DNA of 64,000 nucleotides from Saccharopolyspora erythraea NRRL 2338 (GTDB lineage: Bacteria; Actinomycetota; Actinomycetes; Mycobacteriales; Pseudonocardiaceae), in contig NC_009142.1 in NCBI RefSeq assembly GCF_000062885.1, positions 2,531,584 through 2,595,583 on the forward strand. Direction: 5' to 3'. The notes under the pieces are model-generated. The model ran no database searches and had not been told where the DNA came from. It saw only the letters and a list, made by a program, of their open reading frames with translations. This document shows positions 35,859 to 44,694 of this stretch, piece after piece. The position numbers and the translations under genes were made by a program. Positions within the stretch are counted from its first letter, which is position 1. Every line of letters begins with the position of its first letter.

Positions 35859-37481
35859 CTACTCGTCGGTGAGCGCGCGCCGCAGGATCTTGCCGGTGGC
35901 GTTGCGCGGCACCTGGTCGACCATGACGACCTCGCGCGGCACCTTGTGCCGTGCGAGCGAGGCCCGCACGTAGTCGCGGACCTCGTCGGGCTCCAGGTCC
36001 GAACCCGGGATGGGCACGACGAACGCGCGCAGCCGCTGCCCGAAGTCCGGGTCGTCCACGCCGACGACAGCCACGTCCTTGACCTGGTAGTGCCGGGCGA
36101 TCAGGTGCTCGACCTCGCTGGGGAACACGTTCTCGCCGCCGGAGACGATCATGTCGTCGGCGCGCCCGTCGACGAACAGCAGGCCGTTGCCGTCGAAGTG
36201 CCCGAGGTCGCCGGTGCCGATGAGTCCGCCGCGCACGTCCCCGCCGGCACCGTCGGTGTACCCGCTGAACGCCAGCGCGCCGCCGGCGAAGATCCGCCCG
36301 GACACCCCGGGCCGGGTGATGCGTGCGCCGTTTTCGTCCTCGAGCCGCAGCGCGCAGGTGTGTGGTGGGCGGCCGACGGTGCCCGGCGCGGTGCGCAGCT
36401 CGTCCGGCGTCGCCACCGACACCACGGCGGCTTCGGTCGAGCCGTAGAGGTTGTACAGCACCTCTCCGAGCACCCGCCGGGTCTGCTCGCACAGCGTGGG
36501 CGGCAGCGCGGAGCCGGAGGCGAGGACAACCCGCACCGAGGCCAGCGGACCGCTCAGACGCTCGCCGTAGTGGTCGAGGATGCGGTTCAGCATCGTCGGC
36601 ACGAGCACCAGCGCGGTGCACTGCTGCTCCTCGACGGCGCGCACGACTCCCTCGACGCTGAAGCGCCGGTGGAACACCAGGGTGGAGCCCAGCGCGAAAC
36701 CGAGCGTGAGCTGGGAGAAACCGACGGCGTGGAACAACGGGGCGCTGATGAAGGTGCTCTCGCGGGCGCGCAGCGGAATCCGGTCGAGGAAGTCCGCCGC
36801 GGTGAGCCCGGAGCGGATCTCGCGCTTGGCCCCTTTGGGCAGCCCGGTCGTACCGCTGGTCAGCAGCACCACGTTCGCCGGACGCGGCGGTACCGGCAGC
36901 TTGGGTTCCGAGCGCTCGCAGACGAGCTCCTCCAGGGTTTCCGGCCGGGCCCGGCTGGGCCCGGCGTCGTTCCAGGCGAGGTAGCGAGGCAGGGAAACGT
37001 GGGCATCGGCGACGACGGGGGTGAACTCCTCGTCGTGGACGAGGATTTCGGCGCCCTCTCGAGTGAGCACGTCGGCGAGCTGCGGGCCGGCGAAGCCGGT
37101 GTTGAGCAGTAGGACGTCGGCGCCGAGCTTGCCGCAGGCCAGCAGCGACTCAATCAGCCAGCGGTGGTCGCGGCACAGCACCGCCGCGGTGTCGCCGGCC
37201 TTCAGCCCCCGCGCGTGCAGTGCCGCCGCCAACGCGGTCGAGCGCAGGTCGAGCTCGCGGTAGGTGACCGGGCCCGCCTCGTCGACGACGCCGGGGACGT
37301 CGGGGCGGTTGCGCGCCGAGTACCGCAGCGCGCTCACCAGCGGTCCCCAGCGGCGCACCTCCTTGAGCGCGGCCAGCGCGCGGCCCACAGCCAGTCCGCT
37401 GATCATCCCGGCGCGGGCCATCACCCGCAGGCCGTGGGCGGTGTGGGCCGATTTGCGCACGACGTCGGAAATGCCGTTCAC
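35859..37481 (-). CDS. fadD: long-chain acyl-CoA ligase (FadD-type)
   Basis: 540 residues from GTG 37481, which has AAAGGA six bases upstream; an upstream ATG at 37559 would add 26 residues of low plausibility. ANL-superfamily motifs: LLTSGTTGLPKGAKR (AMP binding), YNLYGSTEA, TGDLGHFDGNG, VDGRADDMIVSGGENV and the C-terminal Lys in RNATGKILRR. It activates fatty or other carboxylic acids to CoA thioesters in the cytoplasm. It is convergent with the Mce operon and divergent from the third PucR-type gene, so it plausibly activates imported lipid acids. Confidence 0.87.
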   Translation of the reverse strand: MNGISDVVRKSAHTAHGLRVMARAGMISGLAVGRALAALKEVRRWGPLVSALRYSARNRPDVPGVVDEAGPVTYRELDLRSTALAAALHARGLKAGDTAAVLCRDHRWLIESLLACGKLGADVLLLNTGFAGPQLADVLTREGAEILVHDEEFTPVVADAHVSLPRYLAWNDAGPSRARPETLEELVCERSEPKLPVPPRPANVVLLTSGTTGLPKGAKREIRSGLTAADFLDRIPLRARESTFISAPLFHAVGFSQLTLGFALGSTLVFHRRFSVEGVVRAVEEQQCTALVLVPTMLNRILDHYGERLSGPLASVRVVLASGSALPPTLCEQTRRVLGEVLYNLYGSTEAAVVSVATPDELRTAPGTVGRPPHTCALRLEDENGARITRPGVSGRIFAGGALAFSGYTDGAGGDVRGGLIGTGDLGHFDGNGLLFVDGRADDMIVSGGENVFPSEVEHLIARHYQVKDVAVVGVDDPDFGQRLRAFVVPIPGSDLEPDEVRDYVRASLARHKVPREVVMVDQVPRNATGKILRRALTDE

Positions 37482-37833
37482 GAGCGCGTCCTTTCGGCGG
37501 GTCGGGCGCGGAAAAACGCCGGACGAGGTTTCGCCCACTGAATCGGCTCCGGTGTTCACCGGTCAAGTGCGGTGCCGCGGCGGATCGGCGGGCAATTCCG
37601 CGTTGTCATTCCGCTGCTAATCCGCGGCACCGCATTCCGTCGTCGGCTGAGCACGTTCGGATCCGCAGGCGGGGGCCGGGCGGTGTTCGCTCGAAAGGAT
37701 TATTGGGGCGGGCCCGAGCCCGAATGTATTGTGACCTACCCGCCAGTAGACAGGCGGGTCCGCCGCGGGAGCCGAGCCGAGCCGAGCGACAACGCTGCCG
37801 GGTCCTCGGCCGCCAGACCAGGGGAGCCGCCCG
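37482..37833. promoter_or_regulatory. divergent control region, fadD / PucR-type gene 3
   Basis: 352 bases with no supportable gene. It contains CTACCCGCCAGTAG (37736-37749), embedded in an ACCCGCC...GGCGGGT inverted repeat (37738-37759), about 80 bases before the regulator. Local base composition is AT-richer (ATTATTGGGG, ATGTATTGTG), as expected for promoters. Confidence 0.5.
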
Positions 37834-39054
37834 ATGACCGCGACGTCCGCCGAGATCGCATCCTCCCGGCCGCTCTGGGACGGCCTGCCGCCGGCGCTGG
37901 CCACGGCGCTGCGGCCGGAGATCAGCGGCCTCACCACGATGGTCCTCGACGAGATCCAGCGCCGGATCCCGGAGTACGCCCGGCCCCGCAACCGCAACTA
38001 CATGCACTCGATCAGTCGCGGTGTCGAGGAGGCGCTCAACCAGTTCGTCGACCAGATCGCCGACCCCGCCACGCCGCGCACCCGCTGCGAGCGCATCCAC
38101 CGCGCGCTCGGGCGCAACGAGATGGTGGAAGGCCGCGGCCTGGACAACCTGCAGCGCGCCTACCGCATCGGCGCCCGGCTGAGCTGGCGGCGGTTCATGA
38201 CCATCGGCTCCCGCGCCGGGATGCCGTACCGGACGCTGGTCGACCTCGGCGAGGCGATCATCGCCCACATCGACGAGCTGGCGAACCTGGCCGCCGACGG
38301 CTACCTGGCCGCGCAGGGCGCGTCGCGGATGCTTGCCCGGCGCCGCCGCAGGGTCCTCGAACTGCTGGTCTCCGACCCGCTCGTGGCGGAGCGGGAACTG
38401 GAGGAGGCGGCCTCGGCGGCGCGGTGGCCGCTGCCGCGCAGGGTGGTGGTCGCGGTGCTGGACCGTCCGGTCGGCGAGACCGGGACACCGCGAGCGCTCC
38501 TGCTCGACGGGCTGGCGGACCTGGAGAGCGGCGAGCCCTGCTTCGTGTTGCCCGCCGACGCGGGCGAGCGCGCCGAGGCCGACTGGGAGCGGCTGTTCCC
38601 CGGCCGCAGGCTCGTGCTGAGCGGTCCGGTCGCCCTGCACGACGCCGCCGACGCGCTGCGCTGGGCGCGGCGGGTGATGGTGCTGGTGCGCCAGCGGATC
38701 CTGCCCGACCGCGCGGTCACCCGCTGCGAGGAGCACCTGTCCAGCGTCCTGCTGCTCAGCGACGAGGCGCTGTCCCTCGAACTGGCGAAGAGGCGGCTGG
38801 CGCCGCTGGTCGAGTCCGCGCCGCAGGACTGGCTGGTGCTGGCGCGGACCCTGCTGTGGTCGATCCGCACCGGCGGGGACCCGGTGCGGATCGGCGACGC
38901 GCTCGGGCTGCCCGCCGCGACGGTGGACGCGCAGCTCGATCGCCTGCGGCCGGTGTTCGGCGCGGAGGCGGCCGACCCCGAAACGCGCTTCGAGCTGGAA
39001 ATGGCGCTGCGCGTGGTGGTGCTGCTCATGAACCCCGCTGGCACGCACGGGTGA
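37834..39054 (+). CDS. PucR-type transcriptional regulator, copy 3
   Basis: 406 residues. The N-terminal domain (MVLDEIQRRIPEYARPRN, GLDNLQRAYRIGARLSWRRF) and the linker MLARRRRRVLELLVSDPL align with the two other PucR-type proteins of this window. The C-terminal helix-turn-helix is more divergent: RIGDALGLPAATVDAQLDRL replaces the usual HPQTVRYR core. It may therefore read a different operator. It is divergent from fadD and upstream of a hydrolase on the same strand, so it probably controls lipid-acid use. Confidence 0.77.
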   Translation: MTATSAEIASSRPLWDGLPPALATALRPEISGLTTMVLDEIQRRIPEYARPRNRNYMHSISRGVEEALNQFVDQIADPATPRTRCERIHRALGRNEMVEGRGLDNLQRAYRIGARLSWRRFMTIGSRAGMPYRTLVDLGEAIIAHIDELANLAADGYLAAQGASRMLARRRRRVLELLVSDPLVAERELEEAASAARWPLPRRVVVAVLDRPVGETGTPRALLLDGLADLESGEPCFVLPADAGERAEADWERLFPGRRLVLSGPVALHDAADALRWARRVMVLVRQRILPDRAVTRCEEHLSSVLLLSDEALSLELAKRRLAPLVESAPQDWLVLARTLLWSIRTGGDPVRIGDALGLPAATVDAQLDRLRPVFGAEAADPETRFELEMALRVVVLLMNPAGTHG

Positions 39055-39207
39055 GCGGGGTGCCGGAACTAATTTTGTCCCGGCGCTGCGGAAAATGCAT
39101 TCGGAGCGTTCTTTCGCGGGTGACTGTTTTGGTGTCCGGTGCGATTCCGCTGCTATTGTCGGCATGGCCGGGGGATATTCCGGGAATGCTCATGGAGGAT
39201 GCGCCAC

Positions 39208-40134
39208 ATGGATTCCGTCGTCCGCGATCTGAACCTGCACGGAAAGCGCGTCCGCCTGCGCGAGTACGTTCCGGCCCAGCGTCCGGGTGGCGCGCACGAC
39301 GCCGACGTCGTGGTCTTGATCCACGGCATCGCGGGCAGCGGACGCACCTGGCAGCCGGTGCTCGAGGAGCTCGCCCGAACCGGCTTCCCGCGACGCGTCC
39401 TCGCCCCGGACATGCCCGGGCACGGCGAGTCGGCAGCGCCGCGGGCCGAGTACGGGCTCGGCGCGTTCGCCTCCACCGTCCGCGACATCCTCGCCCTGGA
39501 AGGACATTCGCACGCCACGCTGGTCGGGCACTCCCTCGGCGGGGGTGTCGCGCTGCAGTTCGCCTACCAGTTCCCGGAGATGTGCGGCAGGCTCGTGCTG
39601 GTCGACAGCGGCGGCCTGGGAAGCGAGGTGGCGCTCGCGCTGCGCGCGACCGCACTTCCCGGCGCGCGTGCGACGCTGGCGGTGGCCGCGAGCAGGCCGG
39701 TGCTGGCGGCACTGCGGGGTGTCGGCCGGCTCGCCGCCGCGGTGGGGGTGCGGGCCTCCGGGGAGGCACGGGAACTCTTGCGCCACTACGCCTCGCTCGG
39801 AGATCGCGGGCGCCGCCAGGCGTTCCTGGCCACCGCGCGCGGCGTGATCGACCTGCGCGGGCAACGCGCGAGCGCGCTGGACCGGCTCTACCTCGCCGAG
39901 AAGATGCCGACGCTGGTGGTGTGGGGCGAGCGCGACCAGCTCATCCCGGTCGGCCACGGCCACCGGGCCGCCGAGGCGATTCCGGGCAGCCGGGTGGAGA
40001 TCTTCGAGTCCGCGCAGCACTTCCCGCACGTCGCCGACCCGGCCCGCTTCGTCGCGGTGCTCAGCGGCTTCCTGCGGGAGACGACCCCGGCGAGGCTGCG
40101 CACGGAGGAAGTGGCCGCGCTCCTCGCGCGCTGA
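39208..40134 (+). CDS. alpha/beta-fold hydrolase
   Basis: 308 residues from ATG 39208, which has GGAGG about ten bases upstream; in-frame codons further upstream are unconvincing. Oxyanion loop LIHGIAGSGRTW, nucleophile Ser in GHSLGG, acid in VVWGERDQLIP, His in AQHFPHV. The fold matches haloperoxidase/esterase-like enzymes and lipid-ester hydrolases of mycobacteria. It lies 153 bases after the PucR-type gene. The substrate is unknown; a cytosolic lipase or esterase acting on imported lipids is one reading. Confidence 0.78.
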   Translation: MDSVVRDLNLHGKRVRLREYVPAQRPGGAHDADVVVLIHGIAGSGRTWQPVLEELARTGFPRRVLAPDMPGHGESAAPRAEYGLGAFASTVRDILALEGHSHATLVGHSLGGGVALQFAYQFPEMCGRLVLVDSGGLGSEVALALRATALPGARATLAVAASRPVLAALRGVGRLAAAVGVRASGEARELLRHYASLGDRGRRQAFLATARGVIDLRGQRASALDRLYLAEKMPTLVVWGERDQLIPVGHGHRAAEAIPGSRVEIFESAQHFPHVADPARFVAVLSGFLRETTPARLRTEEVAALLAR

Positions 40135-40408
40135 AGCCGCCGGACCTTCCAGGCGCGACCTCAGCCGTATGGCGCAGTCGTCGAAGGATGCAACCAGCCC
40201 CCGGGTGTGCTTCACGAAAGCCGGGCGATGGCGTGGCACGGAACCGGACACTCACGCGCGAACAGTGGACACGCGGCAACCCTGTGAGCGGCTTGGCCAC
40301 CACGCCACAGTGGATGTCGGGTCCGGTTGTTCAGCCCGGTCCCGTAAAGAGTCAGGCCCGATCCGGAGACGGCACAGCCGATCATCGCAGTCCCGTAATT
40401 ACGGCTCG
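40135..40408. other. intergenic segment next to an IS remnant
   Basis: 274 bases with no gene I can support, between the hydrolase and the truncated transposase. Part may be the lost left end of that element; I find no inverted repeat to define it. Confidence 0.4.
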
Positions 40409-41104
40409 GTGCGGGTGATCGGGGTTGACCAGCCGGGGTGGATACCGACGTTCACCGGGTTGTCGGTGCGGCAGTTCGGCAAGCTGGTGGGCATCGTGCG
40501 TCGTCGCGGCGCCGAGCAGACCGGCGCCGGCCGCCGGTGGGGGTTGTCGTTGGATGACCGGGTGCTGCTGGTCGCGGTCTACTACCGCACCAACCTCACC
40601 CTGCGGCAGGTCGCGCTGCTGTTCGACATCTCCAAATCCGCGGCCGGGCGGGTCGTGGACCACCTGGGCCCGTACCTCGCGCTGTCGATGGTCACCCGCA
40701 AGCACAGCCCGGACACGGTGCTGATCGTGGACGGCACCCTGGTGCCCACCCACGACCGCACGATCAGTGCGTCATCGAAGAACTACCGGTACTCGACCAA
40801 CCTGCAGGTGGTCATCGACGCCAACACCCGTCTGACCGTCGCGATCGGCACACCCTTGCCGGGCAACCGCAACGACTGCCGCGCCTACCGGGATTCCGGC
40901 GTCGACCAGCACTGCAAGGGCGCCCACGTGATGGCCGATGGCGGCTACCAGGGCAACCCCGGGGTGATCACGCCGTATTGCAAGCCCACAGACGGCATCG
41001 GTCACGGGCTCCAGTGTTTCGGCCATCATCGTTCCTTCCCGCCAAGCACGCTGCTCGGCGTGTCAGACCAAGACCAGGTCCACCGTTGCCCAGTGTCACG
41101 GTGA
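40409..41104 (+). pseudogene. IS5-family (DDE_4) transposase, 3'-truncated
   Basis: From GTG 40409 the product shows the helix-turn-helix and DDE_4 sequence of IS5-related transposases: LDDRVLLVAVYYRTNLTLRQ, DGTLVPTHDR with the first Asp, and MADGGYQGNPGVITPY with the second. Similarity stops near 40978, before the last third that carries the catalytic Glu, although the frame stays open to 41104. The element is therefore inactive. No right inverted repeat was found. Confidence 0.75.
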
Positions 41105-41843
41105 TCGATTCTGGCGGGCTCGCTCCACCATGTTGATTGCCTTCGTGGCTGATGTCTGTTGTGCGGCCCGTCGGACGCCAGGGACCGGCCGGCGTGGCTT
41201 GAGAGGAGCGTGGCGTCGCCCCGACTGGGATATGCCCACCGACCGGTCCTGTGCCACCCCTAGCGACAAGGGAGACACGGACACATGGTGATCCTCGGAG
41301 TCGATGCACACAAACGCACCCATACGGTCGTTGCCATTGATTCAGCAGGTCGTCAGCCGGCTGCGAAGACCGTTGGCACAACAACTAAAAGTCACCTTGC
41401 TTTGCTCAGATGGGCTGTCGAGCAAGGAGAAGAGCGTCTGTGGGCGATCGAAGACTGCCGTCATCTGTCACGAGGCTTGGAGCGTGATCTGCTCGCCGCC
41501 GGAGAAGATCATGCGTGTGCCACCGAAGCTCATGGCACACGTACGGGATTCGGCACGCACCTATGGCAAGTCCGATCCCATCGACGCACTGGCTGTCGCA
41601 CGCGCTGCACAGCGCGAGCCTGATCTGCCAACAGCACGTCTGGATGGCGCAGACCGCGAGGTTCGGCTGCTGGTTGATCACCGTGAAGACCTGGTCGCCG
41701 AGCGGACCCGCATCATCAGTCGGCTCCGTTGGCACCTGCACGAGCTCGACCCCAGCTGGGAGCCACCCACCAAGATCGAGAGAGCCAGCGCCTACGACAA
41801 AATCGAACGACGCCTCCAACACGCGCACGGCACTGTTGCCCGG

Positions 41844-41846
41844 TTA
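41844..41846 (+). repeat. target-site duplication TTA, left
   Basis: TTA directly left of the IS5-family element; the same triplet stands at 42741-42743 on the right. In the uninterrupted IS110-family gene it is one Leu codon. Confidence 0.8.
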
Positions 41847-42740
41847 GACGGGATCTCATTTGGGGTTGTTATGGGTGAGCAGATCCAGTTTGGCGGCGCG
41901 GCGGTAGCAGATCACCGCGCAGGCCAGGCTGGCGAATGCCGCGTAGTGGGCGGCCTTGCGCTCGTAGCGGCGAGCCAGCCGACGGAACCGGGAAACCCAC
42001 TCCAGGGTGCGTTCGATGACGTAGCGGTGGCGTCCCAGCCGGGTGGTCGACTCGATACCCCGGCGAGCGATCCGGGCGATGATTCCTCTCCGACGCAACG
42101 CGTGTCGGCAGACCGGATAGTCGTAGCCCTTGTCGGCGTGCAGCTTGCGCGGCCGACGTCGAGGCCGTCCGGCAGACCCTCTGACCGGCGCAACCGCATC
42201 GATCACCGTCTGAAGTTCCCGGTGATCGTTGCGGTTGGCCGCGGAGATGACCACGGCCAGCGGGATGCCACTGCGGTCGCTCATCGCGTGGATCTTCGAG
42301 CCGGGCTTGCCTCGATCCACCGGGCTGGGGCCGGTCAGGTCCCCCTTTTGCCCGCCCGGATATGCATGCTGTCCACCGACGCCCGGGACCAGTCGATCGC
42401 TCCAGCGGTGCCGAGCAGGTCCAGCAGTTCCTGGTGCAGCCGGGTGAACACGTCGGCTTGGGACCACTCGGTGAACCGGCGGTGTGCTGTGGCGCAGCTG
42501 ACTCCGAACGAGGTGGGCAGCGCTGACCAGGCGCACCCGGTTTGCAGCACGTACAGGATCGCGGCCAGCACCGCGCGGTCGTCCAGCCGACGCCGACCTC
42601 CGCCCTGGTGGCGTTGCGGCGCTTCGGGCAACAGCGAACGCGCCAGCAGCCACAACGGCTCCGGACACCACTTCTCCACATCGCTCACAGTTGATCAACG
42701 ATATTCCCCTCCCAAGGGCACACCCAAATGAGATGTGGTC
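41847..42740 (-). mobile_element. IS5-family element (IS427-like), 894 bp, with TTA target duplication
   Basis: Terminal inverted repeats match at 15 of 18 positions: GACGGGATCTCATTTGGG at the left and, as reverse complement, GACCACATCTCATTTGGG at the right. TTA occurs directly outside both ends (41844-41846 and 42741-42743), the TNA-type duplication typical of this group. The element interrupts an IS110-family transposase gene. Confidence 0.88.
41856..42688 (-). CDS. IS5-family transposase made by -1 ribosomal frameshifting
   Basis: The first frame runs from 42688 (MSDVEKWCPEPLWLL, QTGCAWSALPTSFG, SVDSMHIRAGKRG) to a stop at 42335. The second frame overlaps it and supplies the rest: GDLTGPSPVDRGKPGSK, LHADKGYDYP with the second Asp, and VIERTLEWVSRFRR with the Glu. 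The overlap contains AAAAGGGGG on the coding strand (42341-42349). A -1 slip in the G-run joins the frames without loss, giving a protein of about 277 residues. Programmed frameshifting is well known in the IS427 group. The two-frame arrangement could alternatively be a mutation, but the slippery run at the junction favours programming. Confidence 0.8.
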
Positions 42741-42743
42741 TTA
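42741..42743 (+). repeat. target-site duplication TTA, right
   Basis: Right-hand partner of the TTA at 41844-41846, bordering the 894-bp element. Confidence 0.8.
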
Positions 42744-43258
42744 GCCCGCACCCTCGTCCAACACTGCCGCGCGCTGACCGCCGACATCGACCACCTGCGT
42801 GACGAAATCACGTCCTTGGTCGAAAAGCGAGCGCCGTCGCTACTAGCGATTTCCGGGTGCGGGCCACTGACCGCGGCCAAGATCCTCGGCGAAACCGCGG
42901 GTGCCGACCGATTCCATTCCAAGGACGCCTACGCTCGGCACACCGGAACCGCACCGCTTCCTGTCTGGTCGTCCAACCGAGCCCGGCACCGGCTATCCCG
43001 CACCGGCAATCGGCAGCTCAACGCCGCGCTGCACCGCATCGCGCTGACGCAAGCCCACTGGCATCCCAAGGCCCGCGCCATGCTCGCCCGGCGCAAAGCC
43101 GCCGGCGACGGCGGGCTCGAGGCCCTCCGCATCCTCAAACGACGACTTTCTGACGTCGTCTACCGCGCCATGATCAACGATGCCCAGGCCCTCGCTCCCG
43201 CACCAGCTTGACAGAGGAGCGAGAGACAGACCCGAGCTTGGTAACACAAACGCAGGCG

Positions 43259-43285
43259 GTGCGGTGTGCTCGGAGCGCACCGCAC
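43259..43285. terminator. hairpin between the IS110 relic and the zinc alcohol dehydrogenase gene
   Basis: GTGCGGTG (43259-43266) pairs with CACCGCAC (43278-43285), and the stem extends inward by three more pairs, including one G-U. It lies between convergent genes (ends 43211 and 43413) and could end transcription on either strand. Confidence 0.5.
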
Positions 43286-43412
43286 GGCCTGCTTGCCGCA
43301 GTGACGAACTGCAACAGAGGTTGTTCAGCTGTCGGTGCGGTGTTGCTCATCGCGTGTTCTGCGTTGACCGGCGCCGTTCTGGCAGAAGCGGTGGCGGCAA
43401 GCCGCTTCGGAG

Positions 43413-44426
43413 TCAGCGCAGGTCGAACACGAGCCGGGCTTTGACCTGTCCCTTCTCGACTTCCTCGAAGCAGGTGTTGACCTCTTCGAGGCGACGACTT
43501 TCCCGGATCACCCTGGTACGACCTTGCTGGTGCAGTCGGAAGACCTCGTCCAGGTCGCCCCGCGTGCCCACGATGGAGCCGATGATGGTGATGCCGTTGA
43601 GAACCGTCTCGAAGATCGGCAGTTGCACCTGGTTGTCCGCGGGCAGCGCGACGAACACGAGTTTGCCGCCTCGGCGCAGCGAGCTGTAGGCCTGTTCGAA
43701 CGCCTTCGGCGCCACCGCGACCGAGATCGCGGCGTCGGCGCCGCCGAGGTCCTTGATCGCCTGCACGGGGTCCTCGGTGAGGGCGTTGACGGTGTGGTCA
43801 GCCCCGAGTTCCCGGGCGAGTTCGAGCTTTTCGTCCACCACGTCGACCGCGATGACCCTCGCGCCGAAGATCTTGGCGTACTGGAGGGCGAGATGTCCGA
43901 GTCCGCCGATGCCGAACACGGCGACGGTGGCGGCCGGGCGGGCGCCGGAAAGCTTCACCGCCTTGTAGGTCGTCACGCCCGCGCAGGTGAGCGGTGCGGC
44001 GTCCAGCGGGTCCACGCCGTCCGGGACCTTGGCGACGTACTTCGCCGATGCCTTGGCGTACTCGGCGTAGCCGCCGTCGATGAGATAGCCGGTGTTGAGC
44101 TGCTTCTCGCACAGCGTTTCCCAACCGCTGGTGCAGTAGTCGCAGGTGCCGCAAGCGACGCCGAGCCACGGGATGGCCACCCGGTCGCCTTCGGCTACTT
44201 CGGTCACCTCCGCGCCGACGCTCTCGACGATGCCCACGCCCTCGTGGCCGGGGATGAGCGGGAGTTTGGGCTTGACCGGCCAATCACCGTGCGCCGCGTG
44301 GATATCGGTGTGGCACAGGCCGGATGTTTCGATCTTCACGACGACTTCGCCCGGACCCGGCTCGGGCTTGGGGACCTCGGTCAGTGTCAGTTCCTTGGCG
44401 AAGTCGTGGACGACGGCGGCTTTCAT
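43413..44426 (-). CDS. adhP: zinc-dependent alcohol dehydrogenase (AdhP-like)
   Basis: 337 residues with AGGAGT six bases before the ATG. Catalytic zinc ligands lie in GLCHTDIHAAHGDW and GHEGVG, and the structural zinc loop has four Cys in VACGTCDYCTSGWETLC. The NAD-binding Rossmann turn is FGIGGLGHLA, with Asp in VDVVDEKLE favouring NAD+. Length and motifs fit propanol-preferring/ethanol-active AdhP-type enzymes, which oxidise short primary alcohols to aldehydes. A degenerate copy of the dyad found at mdo/mftA lies 111 bases upstream. Acetyl-CoA synthetase lies upstream on the same strand. Confidence 0.87.
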   Translation of the reverse strand: MKAAVVHDFAKELTLTEVPKPEPGPGEVVVKIETSGLCHTDIHAAHGDWPVKPKLPLIPGHEGVGIVESVGAEVTEVAEGDRVAIPWLGVACGTCDYCTSGWETLCEKQLNTGYLIDGGYAEYAKASAKYVAKVPDGVDPLDAAPLTCAGVTTYKAVKLSGARPAATVAVFGIGGLGHLALQYAKIFGARVIAVDVVDEKLELARELGADHTVNALTEDPVQAIKDLGGADAAISVAVAPKAFEQAYSSLRRGGKLVFVALPADNQVQLPIFETVLNGITIIGSIVGTRGDLDEVFRLHQQGRTRVIRESRRLEEVNTCFEEVEKGQVKARLVFDLR

Positions 44427-44464
44427 GGTGACTCCTGTAGCCGGATGGAATCCGGTGTTGATTC

Positions 44465-44480
44465 GTTGTAGCGGCGACCC
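44465..44480 (-). promoter_or_regulatory. possible weak regulator half-site before adhP
   Basis: GTTGTAGCGGCGACCC resembles GTTGCAGCGGCGTTGC (49097-49112) at 12 of 16 positions and sits 39 bases before the adhP start. It is weak evidence on its own and listed because similar sequences precede acs and the aldehyde dehydrogenase. Confidence 0.25.
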
Positions 44481-44536
44481 GTTTTCGGTGTCGCGGAACC
44501 AGGACTCCTTTGTAGCTGCCGCAAGCTGACAGGGGA

Positions 44537-44554
44537 GCTATCCGAATGGACAGG
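44537..44554. promoter_or_regulatory. degenerate copy of the alcohol/mycofactocin dyad, before adhP
   Basis: GCTATCCGAATGGACAGG matches CCTACCCGATCGGACAGG at 14 of 18 positions, including the GGACAGG arm. It lies 111-128 bases upstream of the adhP start. The two perfect copies are at 50695 and 59199. Confidence 0.5.
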
Positions 44555-44630
44555 CTTCGGTGTGGCTGGAGTTGTCTGTGAGGCAGGTGGAGAACTTTGC
44601 GTCGGAAAAGGACAACGACGGCACGTGGAA

Positions 44631-44680
44631 ACCGCCCGGTAGGCCGGGGACAGAGTCGGGGCATCGGCCTACCGGGCGGT
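44631..44680 (-). terminator. strong terminator hairpin after acs
   Basis: A perfect 16-bp stem, ACCGCCCGGTAGGCCG (44631-44646) with CGGCCTACCGGGCGGT (44665-44680), and an 18-base loop, starting 15 bases past the acs stop. It is the longest perfect hairpin I found in the window. Confidence 0.85.
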
Positions 44681-44694
44681 GGTCCTGGTGGTCT

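Larger units (their letters stand above)
41285..43211 (+). pseudogene. IS110-family transposase, frameshifted and split by an inserted IS5-family element
   Basis: The ATG at 41285 begins ILGVDAHKRTHTVVAIDSAG, the RuvC-like start of an IS110 transposase. Near 41510 a one- or two-base change shifts the frame: LLAAGE continues in the other frame as IMRVPPKLMAHVRDSART and SARTYGKSDPIDALAVARAA. After ...THGTVARL-type sequence ending at the TTA codon 41844, an 894-bp element is inserted. Removing the insert and one TTA joins codons exactly to ARTLVQHCRALTADIDHL, continuing through LAISGCGPLTAAKILGE and AYARHTGTAPLPVWS to the stop at 43211. Only the frameshift and the insertion prevent expression. 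Confidence 0.85.

Noticed and set aside
24625-40134. Cholesterol/steroid catabolic cluster
   Set aside because: Mce operons can import sterols, but no ring-degradation or KstR-type genes are present. Only a lipase, an acyl-CoA ligase and hydrolases are nearby.
41856-42698. Single 280-residue protein in one frame of the IS5-family element
   Set aside because: The first 110 residues of that frame are Arg/Ala/Gly-rich nonsense. The real N-terminal domain lies in the neighbouring frame and is joined by frameshifting.
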